From NCBI RefSeq assembly GCF_034190915.1, contig NW_026947486.1, positions 78,844,044 through 78,908,043 on the forward strand: a stretch of DNA of 64,000 bases. The letters are read 5' to 3'. Positions 35,233 through 44,825 of this stretch are shown piece after piece. The translations under genes and the position numbers were made by a program. Within the stretch, counting starts at the first letter, position 1. Each line of letters begins with the position of its first letter. The notes under the pieces were generated by a model that searched no databases, was not told the origin of the DNA, and saw nothing but the letters and a program-made list of their open reading frames with translations. This DNA is from Cavia porcellus. Lineage: Eukaryota > Chordata > Mammalia > Rodentia > Caviidae.

Positions 35233-35705
35233 TTTAAATAAGTCTACGCATCGCAGCCCGTCCTGAATTGAGTGTAGAGGCCTGTGCCCTGATAGGAGGC
35301 CCACCAAGGGCTCTCGGCGTCGGCCCGGGTCGGCCGTCCCCGAGTCTGCCGAGGCCCCGAGGCCCTCGTCCTTTTTCCAGGGCCAGGAAGGAACCGGACG
35401 GAACCTGGATGCACACAGGCATATACTCATGTCGCTCCACATGATCCCCCCGGGGCGACATTTGGTTCGGGCGGAACCTAGTAATTCAGCGGCTTTCGTG
35501 CGGTATGGGGTAGGGCCTGTCTTAGGTTGAGTCATGCTGGGGAGGCATGCTCTTACCCGTCATTGACTCATCTACCCTGCTATATCATAATTTTTTAGAG
35601 GAGGAGTGTGGGAAGCTCACCGTCCCTAGACTCGGTCGTAGGCTAGGCGAGCGAGCCATGCATATGCCTGAGGATCTTCTTGTCCATTTCGGGCTACCGC
35701 TATTT
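35233..35705 (-). other. pol-to-LTR spacer, no recognisable env
   Basis: A GC-rich stretch where env would lie. A minus-strand frame of 118 codons (35179-35535) crosses it and runs into the LTR; its product shows no signal peptide, cleavage site or membrane segment and I do not recognise it. It could be a scrambled env remnant or non-coding. Confidence 0.6.
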
Positions 35706-37055
35706 CTATTCATCTTGTTGGTTGGTCTGTGATGGATCTCCGGTAGGGCAGGTCTGATCTTCAGTCGAGGGCTTTGTCGCCCATGTCAGTCTCTCCGGTA
35801 CCCACAGTGGTTCTCGTCCCGATTCCTGTGGGAAAACACAAACCGCGCCTCGGTTCCAGCTAACCACCGGATCCGGGCCCATCCATTGTCCTGTTAGGAC
35901 ATCTTTCCATTTAACCCACCCTTTATGGTTGGAGGAAGGGTTGCAGTGCTCCATAGCTGGGGAGCAATTATCATTATTTAAATTTAAAAAATTGTGTGTG
36001 AATAGTGCCATGGATAATCGTGCCTTTGGGGCCAGGCCTTGGCCTACTCCCCCTTTTTGTTTAGCTAGAATTGCTTTGAGACTTCTATGGGCTCTTTCGA
36101 TGATTCCTTGACCTTGGGGATTGTATGGGATACCATGTTTTAATTGAACCTCCATCATTTTGCAGAACTCATTGAAGGCTTTGCCTATATAGGCTGGTCC
36201 ATTATCAGTCTTTAATATTTTTGGTTTGCCCCATGCGGCCCAAGCCGCCAGGCAATGATTGATCACATTAGACACTTTTTCACCTGTTTCTGCTGTTGCA
36301 AATATGACGTGAGAACAGGTGTCTGTGGAAACATGAACATATTTAAGAGTCCCAAACTCCTGTATATGTGTGATGTCCATCTGCCAAACATCACCAGGGA
36401 TCAAACCTCGAGGGTTTACTCCCATCGGTATGGCAGGTTTGTATGTGGCACAGGAGCCACATAGTCGCACGATATCTCGTGCATCTGCTCTGGAAACATG
36501 GAAATGGTTTGCTAGTGTCCTGGCATTGACATGAAACTTATCATGGAAGGCACGGGCTCGCTCGATTGGTGTTAGTAAGGTAAAAATCCATAACGGGCGA
36601 GTGGCAGTGTCAGCAGCCGCATTCCCCTGTGCCATAGGCCCTGGCAGGGATGTATGTGCTCTTATGTGGGTGGTGAAGACCTTATGGTGTCTGTTCTGGA
36701 GCAATGTCTGGATAGACAGGAACAGCCCAGCCACTGTGGAAGTGGATCTAATTAAACCGGCAGTCTCAAGCACTTGCATAGCATTGACCACATACCTAGA
36801 ATCGGAGACAATGTTAATGGCTCCTGAGAACCGTTCAAGAATCATTTTAACGATCTGCAGTTCCACCACCTGAGGCTGATCAGGTTCAAATTGTATGGTA
36901 ACCGGGGGCTTGCCTAGGATCACATAGGCGCCTATCCCCGTCTTGGAGCCATCTGTATATATTGTAGTTGCTGGGACTAATGGCTCAGAGGCAGTAACCT
37001 TTGGAAAAATTACAGGGTGCTGAGTAACAAATGACAAGATAGGGTCTTTAGGGTA
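35706..37055 (-). pseudogene. pol: pol 3' part: RNase H and integrase
   Basis: This is the continuation of pol after an in-frame stop at 37056-37058. RNase H degrades the RNA strand of the hybrid, and integrase inserts the DNA copy. Numbering from the first TTG-coded residue at 37037, RNase H shows its acidic residues at D29 (TDGS), E59, D79 and D143. Integrase has an HHCC zinc module (H165, H169, C193, C196), a DD35E core (D221, D278 in TDNG, E314) and a C-terminal domain with the W-rich GPDPV/LWVPERL region. The frame closes at 35706, so the domain set is complete. There is no ATG start here: the segment belongs to a Gag-Pro-Pol polyprotein. The upstream stop would prevent its normal expression from this copy. 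Confidence 0.93.
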
Positions 37056-38330
37056 TTAATTGTTTATATCCCCATGGAAAACACATCTCAAAATGGCCCA
37101 AGTATCTATGCAGGCAGCCAGGGTCTTGATCTGGCTGGCGGTATAGGGTACTCGGATGGCTTGTGGTCCTGAGCCAAAATGTTGGACAGCTCTATCATGC
37201 GCTTCAAGGGCCAATGAAGCGACTGCCTCCGGGTAATGCTCTATAACTTTTGCAGGTGAGACCTTAGGGTGTATCCACAGTAGTGGTCCTTTCTGCCAAA
37301 TCACCGCTGTGGGCTGTAGACTAGTCTGTAGCAAACAGACATCAAAGGGTCGCCCTGGTTCAATTCTGTGTAAGGTAGCCCCACCTAAGGCTTCCTCCAC
37401 TCTCTGTAAGGCAGCTCTTGCCTCAGGAGTGAGCCTCCTGTGGGAGGCTATATCTGGGTCTCCCTTCAGAAGGTCGAACAGGGGTTTGAGATCTGAATTT
37501 GGTATATGTAAATATGGCCTAATCCAATTAATGTCTCCCAATAGCTTTTGCATGTCATTTAGGGTCCTAACGCCATCCGTCCTAATGGTGACCTTCTGCG
37601 GAGAGACTAGCATAGGGGAGATTCTCGCGCCTAAGTAGGTCACCATTTCTCCTCCCTGAATCTTGTCGGGGGCAACATGCAGATTGGCTTGTCTCAGGGC
37701 CTCGACCAACTGGCCGAGCATATTATTTAGCATGTCTGGGTCCCTGCCGCTGAGCAAAAGGTCGTCCATGTAATGCACACATCTTATCTTGGGAAAGGAT
37801 TTCCGTAGGGGGGCCAGTAGGGAATCAAGGTAAATCTGACACATAGTGGGACTGTTGGCCATACCTTGGGGCAGCGTTATCCACTCGTATCTGAGATCAG
37901 GGCTTTCTTGGTTAATGGTGGGTAAAGTAAAGGCGAACCTATGGGTGTCCTCTGGATGCAGGGGGATTGAGAAGAAACAGTCTCTAAGATCTATAACATA
38001 AATCGGCCAAGACTGAGGGATGGCTGAGAGAGCTGGCAGCCCCCTCTGGACCGCCCCCAGGGACTGCATCTGCGCGTTGACCGCCCTTAGATCATGGAGC
38101 AGCCTCCACTTGCCAGACTTTTTCTTAATTATAAAAATGGGGGTGTTCCATGGGGAGGTCGACGGCTTAATGTGTCCTAATCTAAGTTGTGCACTGACTA
38201 TTTCTGACAAGGCTAATAGCTTCTCCTTAGGCAGGGGCCACTGAGGTACCCAGACCGGATCATTTGATTTCCAGGTGATTTTGATCGAAGTGGGTAGGAG
38301 AGCTTCTTCAGCGGCCCCTAAGAAAAACCC
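37056..38330 (-). pseudogene. pol: pol 5' part: reverse transcriptase
   Basis: Entered by -1 frameshifting from pro at 38324-38330, this frame encodes the reverse transcriptase fingers, palm and thumb. Counting from the TTG-coded residue at 38210, one sees the first catalytic aspartate (VIDLRDCFF, near 74), the LPQG motif (113-116) and the YMDD active site (147-150). Further upstream the frame is open back to the frameshift site (W-K-S-N-D-P-V-W motif typical of the pol start). The frame ends at a TAA at 37056-37058, just before the RNase H domain, and the same frame resumes directly after it. No other damage was seen in the polymerase core. Confidence 0.93.
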
Positions 38331-39223
38331 AGCCCTTGCCTACCTTTTTTGTTCTCTACTGGTATTGGGGATGTCCGACCCTGTAGGGCATTGCCTAAGC
38401 CTTTGCCGGGGGTATATCCCTGGTTCCTGAGTATATCCTTAGCCTGGGGGGAGCAGTTTGACGTAAGCGTGACATCCATCTGAGTGAGGATGTCCCTTCC
38501 CCATAGAGACACTGGCAACTGCAACACAAATGGTTGGAAATGGCCCTGATGACCCTCCTCATCACACCAGAGCAGGGTTGAAGCACTAACCTGAGGAGCT
38601 GACACCATCCCCAGGCCCTGCAGCGTGTTATCTGCAGTGTTGGTGGGCCAGTTGGAAGGCCAATCCTTTTTGGAGATAATGGAACGGTCAGCTCCTGTAT
38701 CTAGGAGCCCTGTTATATTCTTGCCATTGACCTTAAGTGAGAGCATGGGCCTTTTATCAAGTGTCATATGGAGTCCCTCGAAGACTTCCCCTGAGGAACC
38801 GAAACCTTGACTTTCTCTAATTTTCTGCTTTGAGGGAAATCTCTTGTGGAGACTGGGGAGCAGCAAGAGCTGCGCTATCTTGTCTCCTTTATTGATTACC
38901 ATAGTACCCACAAGAGATTGAACCATAATTTTAATATGTCCTGTGTAGTCTGAGTCTATGACCCCCGGGACTACTGTGAGACCCCGAAGGGCCGTGGAGG
39001 ATCTCCCGATCACCAGACCCACGGAATTTTCGGGTAACGGTCCCTTAAAGGTGGTTTCAACCACTTGAACACCCATGTCAGGCACTAATATAAGTCTGGA
39101 GGCGACACTGAGGTCCACACCTGCTGACCCAGGGGTGGCCCTTGTTGAAGGCTGCCATCCTGAGCTGTCCTGTCTCTGGGGTGGGGGCCCGCCTGTGAGG
39201 GGGGCCCCCTCTGGCCGTTTTTT
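38318..39223 (-). CDS. pro: pro: dUTPase-aspartic protease fusion with G-patch
   Basis: Expressed as Gag-Pro by -1 frameshifting at 39217-39223. It hydrolyses dUTP and cleaves the viral polyprotein. Counting from the GTG-coded residue at 39118, the dUTPase occupies about residues 1-114, with the PGSAGVDL motif just upstream, GRSS (38-41), GVIDSDYTG (52-60), GDKIAQ (78-83) and GFGSSG (105-110), so all five motifs are visible. The protease follows, with active-site DTGA at 140-143 and GRDIL at 207-211. A glycine-rich G-patch-like tail (231-266) closes the frame, as in many betaretroviruses. The frame has no ATG because it is reached by frameshift; it overlaps the end of gag and, at its own end, the start of pol. 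Confidence 0.95.
   Translation of the reverse strand, partial: KKRPEGAPLTGGPPPQRQDSSGWQPSTRATPGSAGVDLSVASRLILVPDMGVQVVETTFKGPLPENSVGLVIGRSSTALRGLTVVPGVIDSDYTGHIKIMVQSLVGTMVINKGDKIAQLLLLPSLHKRFPSKQKIRESQGFGSSGEVFEGLHMTLDKRPMLSLKVNGKNITGLLDTGADRSIISKKDWPSNWPTNTADNTLQGLGMVSAPQVSASTLLWCDEEGHQGHFQPFVLQLPVSLWGRDILTQMDVTLTSNCSPQAKDILRNQGYTPGKGLGNALQGRTSPIPVENKKGRQGLGFS
38324..38330 (-). promoter_or_regulatory. pro-pol -1 frameshift heptamer G GGT TTT
   Basis: The plus strand reads AAAACCC, i.e. GGGTTTT on the coding strand, in the right phase (X XXY YYZ) relative to pro and 4 nt before its stop codon. A -1 slip here enters the pol frame exactly. Confidence 0.85.
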
Positions 39224-41004
39224 GGCTCTCTAGCATCTCGTCCACAAATACGGTTGCCCTGAGCATCAAAGACCGACCTACACTCCTCAGCTTTGTGTGA
39301 TCCCTTCTTGCATCGCCCACAAACATATGGTTCTTCATTCCTAGGACGGGGCCTAGCATCTGCATTGTTTGGGCAGTGACGTTTAATGTGTCCTGGCTCC
39401 CCGCAGGCAAAACACCCTCTGGCCTTACATTCCCCTCCTGACCCGCGAGGTCCCCTCTGCTGTACAGCCGCGGCCAGGAGAGCAGCCACTCCCGAGTTGG
39501 AGAGCGGCCCCTCTATCTCTCTGCATATCCTAATCCAGGTGTTGAGGTCCTTGTTCTTATGAGGGGCTATCGCTGCCTTGCACTCCTTTGTACATTGCTC
39601 GAAAATCAGCTGCCTTACCAGCGGTCGAGCCACTCCCGGATCAGAAAATATTTTATCGGCAGCATCTTGCATTCGGGCCACAAAGTCAACAAATGGCTCT
39701 GTGGTACCCTGAATTATTTTTGAAAGACACAAGGAGGCTGTTCCGGCACCACTTACCTGCTTCCAGGCGCGGAGCCCTATGGCATTGATTTGTTCATAGA
39801 CAGCGCCGGGGAACTGAGTCTGATCATCAGCGTGCCGACCTTCTCCCATAAGCATTTCCTTGTTCCACCCCCGGTTTCCCCGACTGGTGTTTCTCTCAGC
39901 CTGCTCTGCAGAGAACTCTGCGTACCAGGCTCGCCAATCCAGGTAACTACCCGAGGGCAGACACGCCTTTGCCAGCTGAATCCAGTCCGCGGGGGTGAGG
40001 GGCCCAGAAGACAGGTTCTCCAGCATGGCAATGGTATAAGGCGCAGTCGGCCCAAAGGTTGTAACTGCATTTTTAAGTTCTCTAATCTGCTTTATCTCAA
40101 AAGGCTCCCATGCATTACGTCCCTGGCCCATAGCTACTTGTACAGGAAATATCCCGTAGGGGCCACTATCTATCCCAGGTGGTGGATGTACCTCATGAGA
40201 CAAACGTTCCCCCTGCCAAAGCCGCCTGTAAAAATACCGACCCGCCGGCGGCGGAGCATAAGACGGCGACCGTGATTGGGCGGAAAATGGGGGCCCGTGC
40301 ATCACTTCCTGTTCTGGCGAAAGGGGAGGGAGCTCCCACGCGGCTGCCTCGTGGCGAGGGATCGCTTCCGGGAACAGCTCCCAAGGTGGGGCGGAAGGCT
40401 TCGCCTCCCTCTCGCGCCAGGGGGCGCTCAGGAGCTCTCTACTCCTCCGCAGACCAAGTTGAGCGGAGCGCAATTCGCGGCGCAAGGCTGGGAAAGAACC
40501 CTGCGACTCCTTATCGAGCGGCCTATCCTCTTGGCATCTAGGCTCCTTGGTCTCATCGTTGTCTAAGCCTTCCTCGTTCTCGGAGTCAGACGACTCCGAG
40601 GCCTGAGCCCCGTCTTCCTCCTTTATATCTTTGTCTCCTTTGACGGACCCCTCCCGGGAGCTCCCTGACTGGGCCTGTTCGAATGCCCTACGCACTTTAA
40701 TGAGCTCTTGAGAACCTTCCCTGCAACCACCCTCGCTCTTCAAGCATGCATATATCATTTCCCACAGTGGCCGAGCGAAGACCGAAGCCCCGCCCTCCCT
40801 TTCCGCTAGAGAAAGATCCCTGCCCAACTTCTCCCACGAGGGCAGGTTTAAGTGCCCTGTGGGCAAGAACCAGGGAGCGAAACTATCAATCTCCTCAAAA
40901 AAGCTCTCCAGCGTTTTGCGTCCCACCTTGAGGTCTCTGGACTTTAAGAGCTTCCGGAGGACCTGTACCAAGGGCTGGGTGTCGTTACTCGGTATGTTAC
41001 CCAT
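39085..41004 (-). CDS. gag: gag polyprotein (matrix, capsid, nucleocapsid)
   Basis: Gag assembles the particle. The ATG at 41002-41004 begins MGN, which provides an N-myristoylation glycine; an upstream GTG-opened extension of six codons (to 41022) is unlikely to be used. In 645-residue numbering from that GTG, matrix is about 7-95 (Retro_M-like). A PSAP late-domain motif lies at 209-212 after an acidic, serine-rich stretch (130-165). The capsid follows, with a major homology region at about 438-459 (QGTTEPF..F..R). Nucleocapsid has two CCHC zinc knuckles (537-550 and 568-581). The frame is uninterrupted to its stop at 39085, and length and order match IAP/betaretroviral gag. Confidence 0.96.
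   Translation of the reverse strand: MGNIPSNDTQPLVQVLRKLLKSRDLKVGRKTLESFFEEIDSFAPWFLPTGHLNLPSWEKLGRDLSLAEREGGASVFARPLWEMIYACLKSEGGCREGSQELIKVRRAFEQAQSGSSREGSVKGDKDIKEEDGAQASESSDSENEEGLDNDETKEPRCQEDRPLDKESQGSFPALRRELRSAQLGLRRSRELLSAPWREREAKPSAPPWELFPEAIPRHEAAAWELPPLSPEQEVMHGPPFSAQSRSPSYAPPPAGRYFYRRLWQGERLSHEVHPPPGIDSGPYGIFPVQVAMGQGRNAWEPFEIKQIRELKNAVTTFGPTAPYTIAMLENLSSGPLTPADWIQLAKACLPSGSYLDWRAWYAEFSAEQAERNTSRGNRGWNKEMLMGEGRHADDQTQFPGAVYEQINAIGLRAWKQVSGAGTASLCLSKIIQGTTEPFVDFVARMQDAADKIFSDPGVARPLVRQLIFEQCTKECKAAIAPHKNKDLNTWIRICREIEGPLSNSGVAALLAAAVQQRGPRGSGGECKARGCFACGEPGHIKRHCPNNADARPRPRNEEPYVCGRCKKGSHKAEECRSVFDAQGNRICGRDAREPKNGQRGPPSQAGPHPRDRTAQDGSLQQGPPLGQQVWTSVSPPDLY
39217..39223 (-). promoter_or_regulatory. 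gag-pro -1 frameshift heptamer A AAA AAC
   Basis: The plus strand reads GTTTTTT, i.e. AAAAAAC on the coding strand, in X XXY YYZ phase with gag. The pro frame is closed by a TAG just upstream of it and open from here, which fixes the entry point. Confidence 0.9.
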
Positions 41005-41118
41005 ATTTAATATGTTACTCACCGCGTGAGGCCCAAAAATCCGCCACTTACGCGTGAGCCTGAGGGGAGTCTAAAAACCCTGTAGGTGCGCGCCACCCAG
41101 GGCCCAGGTTTATCCCCT

Positions 41119-41125
41119 GCTCACC
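41119..41125 (-). promoter_or_regulatory. Possible splice donor in the provirus leader
   Basis: On the minus strand the leader holds ACAG/GTGAGC, a good match to the 5' splice consensus, between the 5' LTR and gag. Betaretroviruses use a leader donor for subgenomic mRNA; whether this copy uses it is unknown. Confidence 0.4.
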
Positions 41126-41188
41126 TGTCTCGCAGTGCTGTATCAAGGAACGTTGTCCACTACCACGTCTCGGGGGTGATCAGTTGTT

Positions 41189-41207
41189 CCCCGTGCGGGC
41201 CTCCAAA
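41189..41207 (-). promoter_or_regulatory. Primer-binding-site region, non-canonical
   Basis: Two bases inside the 5' LTR edge the coding strand reads TGGAGGCCCGCACGGGG. The TGG start is right for a tRNA 3' end. The rest resembles the lysine-tRNA site only loosely and I cannot match it with confidence to another tRNA. Confidence 0.5.
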
Positions 41208-41636
41208 TGTCGATGTCGCTCCCGGCCGGCAGGAAGGACACACGACAAAGTCTGGCAGTGGACAACCTTTTCTTTTATTTTCTCTCCGTACAGCCTGCCC
41301 TGGGATCGCTCCCAGCTGAAGCCTCCTCTGGTCCGCTCCCCGCGGCTCCTTCCGGGCTTCGCTCCGAAGCCTCTACCGGTCCGCTCTCCGCGGCTCCTTC
41401 CGGGCTTCTACTTCCCCCCAGGGGTGGCACCAGTATATATACGGATACAGTGTCCAATCATATTAAAGTAAGCAAGGCAAGCTGATTGGCTAACATATTA
41501 TTGAGCGGGTTGTTTACGCGGTAAGCAGGAAACTAACGTGCTCGATGGGAGGGGTAATCTAACTCAGGCTTTGCTCTTTACCACAGGCCGCATGATCGCT
41601 ATATGCGGCGGCTCGGCAATGTGGTGGCTCCCAACA
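41208..41636 (-). mobile_element. ERV2 5' LTR (429 bp)
   Basis: Provirus promoter. On the minus strand: TGTTGGGAGCC start, CCAAT box (41485-41489), TATA-like GTATATATAC (41433-41442), AATAAA (41274-41279), the duplicated 48-bp GC-rich unit (41321-41368, 41369-41408) and a CA end. Length is identical to the 3' LTR. Transcription would run leftwards into gag. Confidence 0.97.
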
Positions 41637-41642
41637 AAGCAG
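41637..41642. repeat. Provirus target-site duplication, right
   Basis: AAGCAG, the exact partner of 34782-34787. Confidence 0.95.
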
Positions 41643-42654
41643 TTCAAATTTGAGCTATTCATGATTTTGCCCTTATAACAAAAACCTTTCCTGTCTCTAC
41701 CTGTATGCTTTACCAGTGTTTCAAGATACACAGTTACAGGATTTTAGGTTCTGGGTGAGAAATGCTGATATAAAGGTATTTATGAAACATAGACATAAAC
41801 ATACTATGTATCAGTGGATACAAGACACAAATTCTCCAGTGCTATAGAGATGAAAGAACGGAAATACTTCTAAATCTAGGCTGCTCACTCACAATGTGGG
41901 CCTCCAATTGGCTTTCCTTTATAATTCAAGTAATTTTCTTGGTCATTCATGTGTCAAGGCGATGCATCCAAAAGTAATCCCAAAACAAATGCTATCTGCT
42001 GGGCTCCTGGACTCTGCTCACCAATAGACCAAGCTGTTGAAGACGTGGTGAATTTAAGCAGTGGACAATAAGAGTATGTTTTTCAACACCACTTGCATAT
42101 CTTACTCTTTTTTAAAGGAGATAAAATTAAACAGAACAAAATAGAACATAAGAAAGCAATGTAAAAGATATAAATTTCAAAGAAGATGACCTGAGATCTT
42201 TACTGGTTATCATATTATCCCTGTTTTCTTCCAAATAGTTGTCCATGTCTTTGCATACAGAGAATTCATACAAAAGACATAGTATAAAACTGATCCGAAC
42301 AGAATGAGGAAGGCGATTTAGGTCTTCAAACCAGAGAACAGGGAAGTCACTAATTGCTGTTGTAGAATATCTCATTCTCTTCAAAATAGTTGTCCATATG
42401 TTAATGTATATTGAAGTTCAACAAAAGAAAACAGGCAGAAGGTGTGTCCCAGTAAACACCAGAGGATCCTGTCCTGGGCTTCTACAGCCTGCCAGCTCAC
42501 AGCCGCTCACAGGGCGGTGTGGGTGTTACTTGGTTTCCTGGCACTCCAGGTCTCTAACTTTGTCTTAATTAAGTTGCATCCCTGACCTGAGCTCACTTAA
42601 AAGGGCTTCTTCAGGTCACTAATGGAAAGTAATATGATTTGGTAAATAGATTGC
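41643..42654. other. Unassigned sequence
   Basis: A minus-strand frame of 85 codons (42127-42384) is unrecognised. The segment 42440-42560 is locally richer in G+C. No repeat family recognised. Confidence 0.3.
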
Positions 42655-42790
42655 TAGCATGAAAATCAGAGATCTGGGATTAAATTGTGACCCTATCACT
42701 TACTCCATATCTGTAGGGTAGTTACTGACTCCACTCTGAATATCAAAGCCTCATCCATAAATTAAGATTTTCCCCACCTATTTTACAGCT
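42655..42790 (+). mobile_element. MIR SINE, sense
   Basis: 'atctgggattaaattgtgaccctatcacttactccatatctg' and 'aaagcctcatccataaattaagattttccccacct' follow the MIR core. Confidence 0.7.
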
Positions 42791-44825
42791 ATTATAGAAG
42801 AGTGGTTAACAAACTTGTTTTAAGCAGTAGAATCTTTTGTCTTTCCCTATGAAATCCTATTTGAAACCAAAAAGCAGACAGAAGGGAAGTCATTCTGATC
42901 AAAGCAACCCTGGAGAGCCTGAGAGTTCATCTGCTAGTCCTCTACTGTCCCTGATGGCCCTTGCAGAGAGTGACTGAAAGATTACTTGACCCAAAAGAAA
43001 CAGGAAAGAGTCAGGAAATGGAATATCTAGTTTCCATTTACAAATAACTACCTGAAATTCCATCTCTGAAGCCAACTTTCATTAGGTTAAGATGCTAATA
43101 CATTATGAAATCCCCCTCCTCCATCAAAAGAATGCTATAACATTCAAAACTCATGTCAGTAATTCACATGCCAGTGTTCATAAAGGATATCAAAAGTATT
43201 GGCAATTTACAAAAACTAGAATATCTTAATGATAAAAGATATCTGATGAATATAATAGTAAGGCTTGATTGTTATAAAAGCATAAACAATAGGGAATAGT
43301 ATAAAACAGAAAGAGAACTATTCTTCTATAATCCTAAACATACTTAACACTAGATAAATAGCTGATGGCCTTCTGTAAAACATCCTTCCAGACTGCTGTG
43401 GCTATTATACACATGTGTGTGCAATACTACTTTTTCCAAAAGTGTGTTTGCTGTGTGAACAGTTGACTTGCATCATTTAATGATATACCTCAGAAATCTA
43501 TGAACATAGATTCCTTCTTAAATAGCTGCTTAGCTTTTGGTTGAACCTAATAGAAGTTAAATAATTCTTCACTGGTGGACCTTTGAGTGTTTCTGCATTG
43601 TTCACTGTTGCAAACGTTGCTGCAAACACAGATCTTTTCATCATAACTCCTGACTGAGGGAGAGAGTAAAGAAGAAGATGAAAGCCTTGGTTTTTGGTGG
43701 GAAAAATATCAATGAGACTAAAGCCAAAAAGGACAGAGGGACTGTGGCACCAAAATTTAGACTTGACCTTCTTCCCCATTTTGTTGGAAGCTCTAAATGA
43801 TTCATTGCTGAAAAAGTCTGAAGCAGTTTTTGCTACCAGTAGTTAGAATACAGCAGTGATTTCTCACTTTTTTCAGAAGTTTGCATTGAATATATGGACT
43901 CAATCCCAGATCTTCTGGATTACCAAAGAACATCAAATGACCTGCTGAGAATAATTATTTTTCAAGAGGCAAGCCCATCAGTCAACTCATCAATGAATAG
44001 TCCAGGCCTCTCAGCGACATTGCCTTTCTGATCCTTTGACCTCCTATTCATCAATAGAAGTGATGGATGACCAGCCTTGAATTTTCTTCAGGGTGAAAGA
44101 GTGAAATAGCTATAAAATTCACCTTAATTAGTCACTGGATACACTAACCATGCACATTCATTTCAGAGCTTCCCAATTCATGAGTTTTCACTCCATTTGT
44201 TTTTCAAAGCCTATTCTGTTGAATATGAAATTCAGCACAAGGCAAGACTTCTCAGCAACTGACGTCAATACCAATTTGAAAGAAAAACTTAAAAAAAAAA
44301 AACAGGTCCTATGCCAATATTAAGGTTTGAATGAAAAAGTCCTTTCTGTCTTTCTCAGAGAATCATCTGGCTGGACACTTCTGAAATTCTTATCAAGTGT
44401 TATCCATTTTCAATACATTTTTACAAAATACTTTTTGTTCTGTACATTTGTGTTCTACAGAAAGAGTTGGTTGTCTGACCAGTCAGTAAGCATCTAAGTG
44501 CCTAACACTGAGAATATGATAACTATCGGGCACTGATGAGCAGGCTGTGAAAATAACCAGAGCAAGACTCCTGTCTACAGGAGGCTTATATTTCAGCATA
44601 AGACTTCCACACAACATTATCTTAAAGTGAGGAAGAAGTTCACTTTAGGCACTCTAGGCAAGAAATTTCAGATTATAATGAGATCAAGGAAGACTTTCAC
44701 GAAGATAAGGCACCCCTGTGCGGTGCTGAGCAAGGTTGAAACTAGAGTTAGATGACTGAAAGGAAAATGCTTTCAGGAGTTCAGCAGAAAATGTATATAA
44801 ATGGGATACATTTATACACAGTATA
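42791..44825. other. Unassigned sequence, 2 kb
   Basis: No recognisable repeat. A 93-codon minus-strand frame (43498-43779) is not recognised. An A run lies at 44289-44304. Confidence 0.3.

Larger units (their letters stand above)
34788..41636 (-). mobile_element. ERV2 (IAP/betaretrovirus-like) provirus, env-less, 6849 bp
   Basis: A complete LTR-gag-pro-pol-LTR provirus with 6-bp target duplication. Two -1 frameshift sites give Gag, Gag-Pro and Gag-Pro-Pol. Gag and pro are open, pol has one in-frame stop, and no envelope gene is recognisable in the roughly 490 bp between integrase and the 3' LTR. The dUTPase-protease fusion, the IAP-like LTR start and the 6-bp duplication place it in class II (ERV2). 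About 1.2% LTR divergence marks it as one of the youngest insertions in the window. The lack of env suggests a retrotransposing intracellular element, though env could also have been lost after insertion. Confidence 0.96.

Noticed and set aside
40179..40566. Plus-strand frames of 96-161 codons around 39790-40566
   Set aside because: They are antisense shadows of the GC-rich gag gene.
41005..41022. Gag start at the upstream GTG
   Set aside because: The ATG six codons later begins with MGN, giving the myristoylation glycine expected of matrix.
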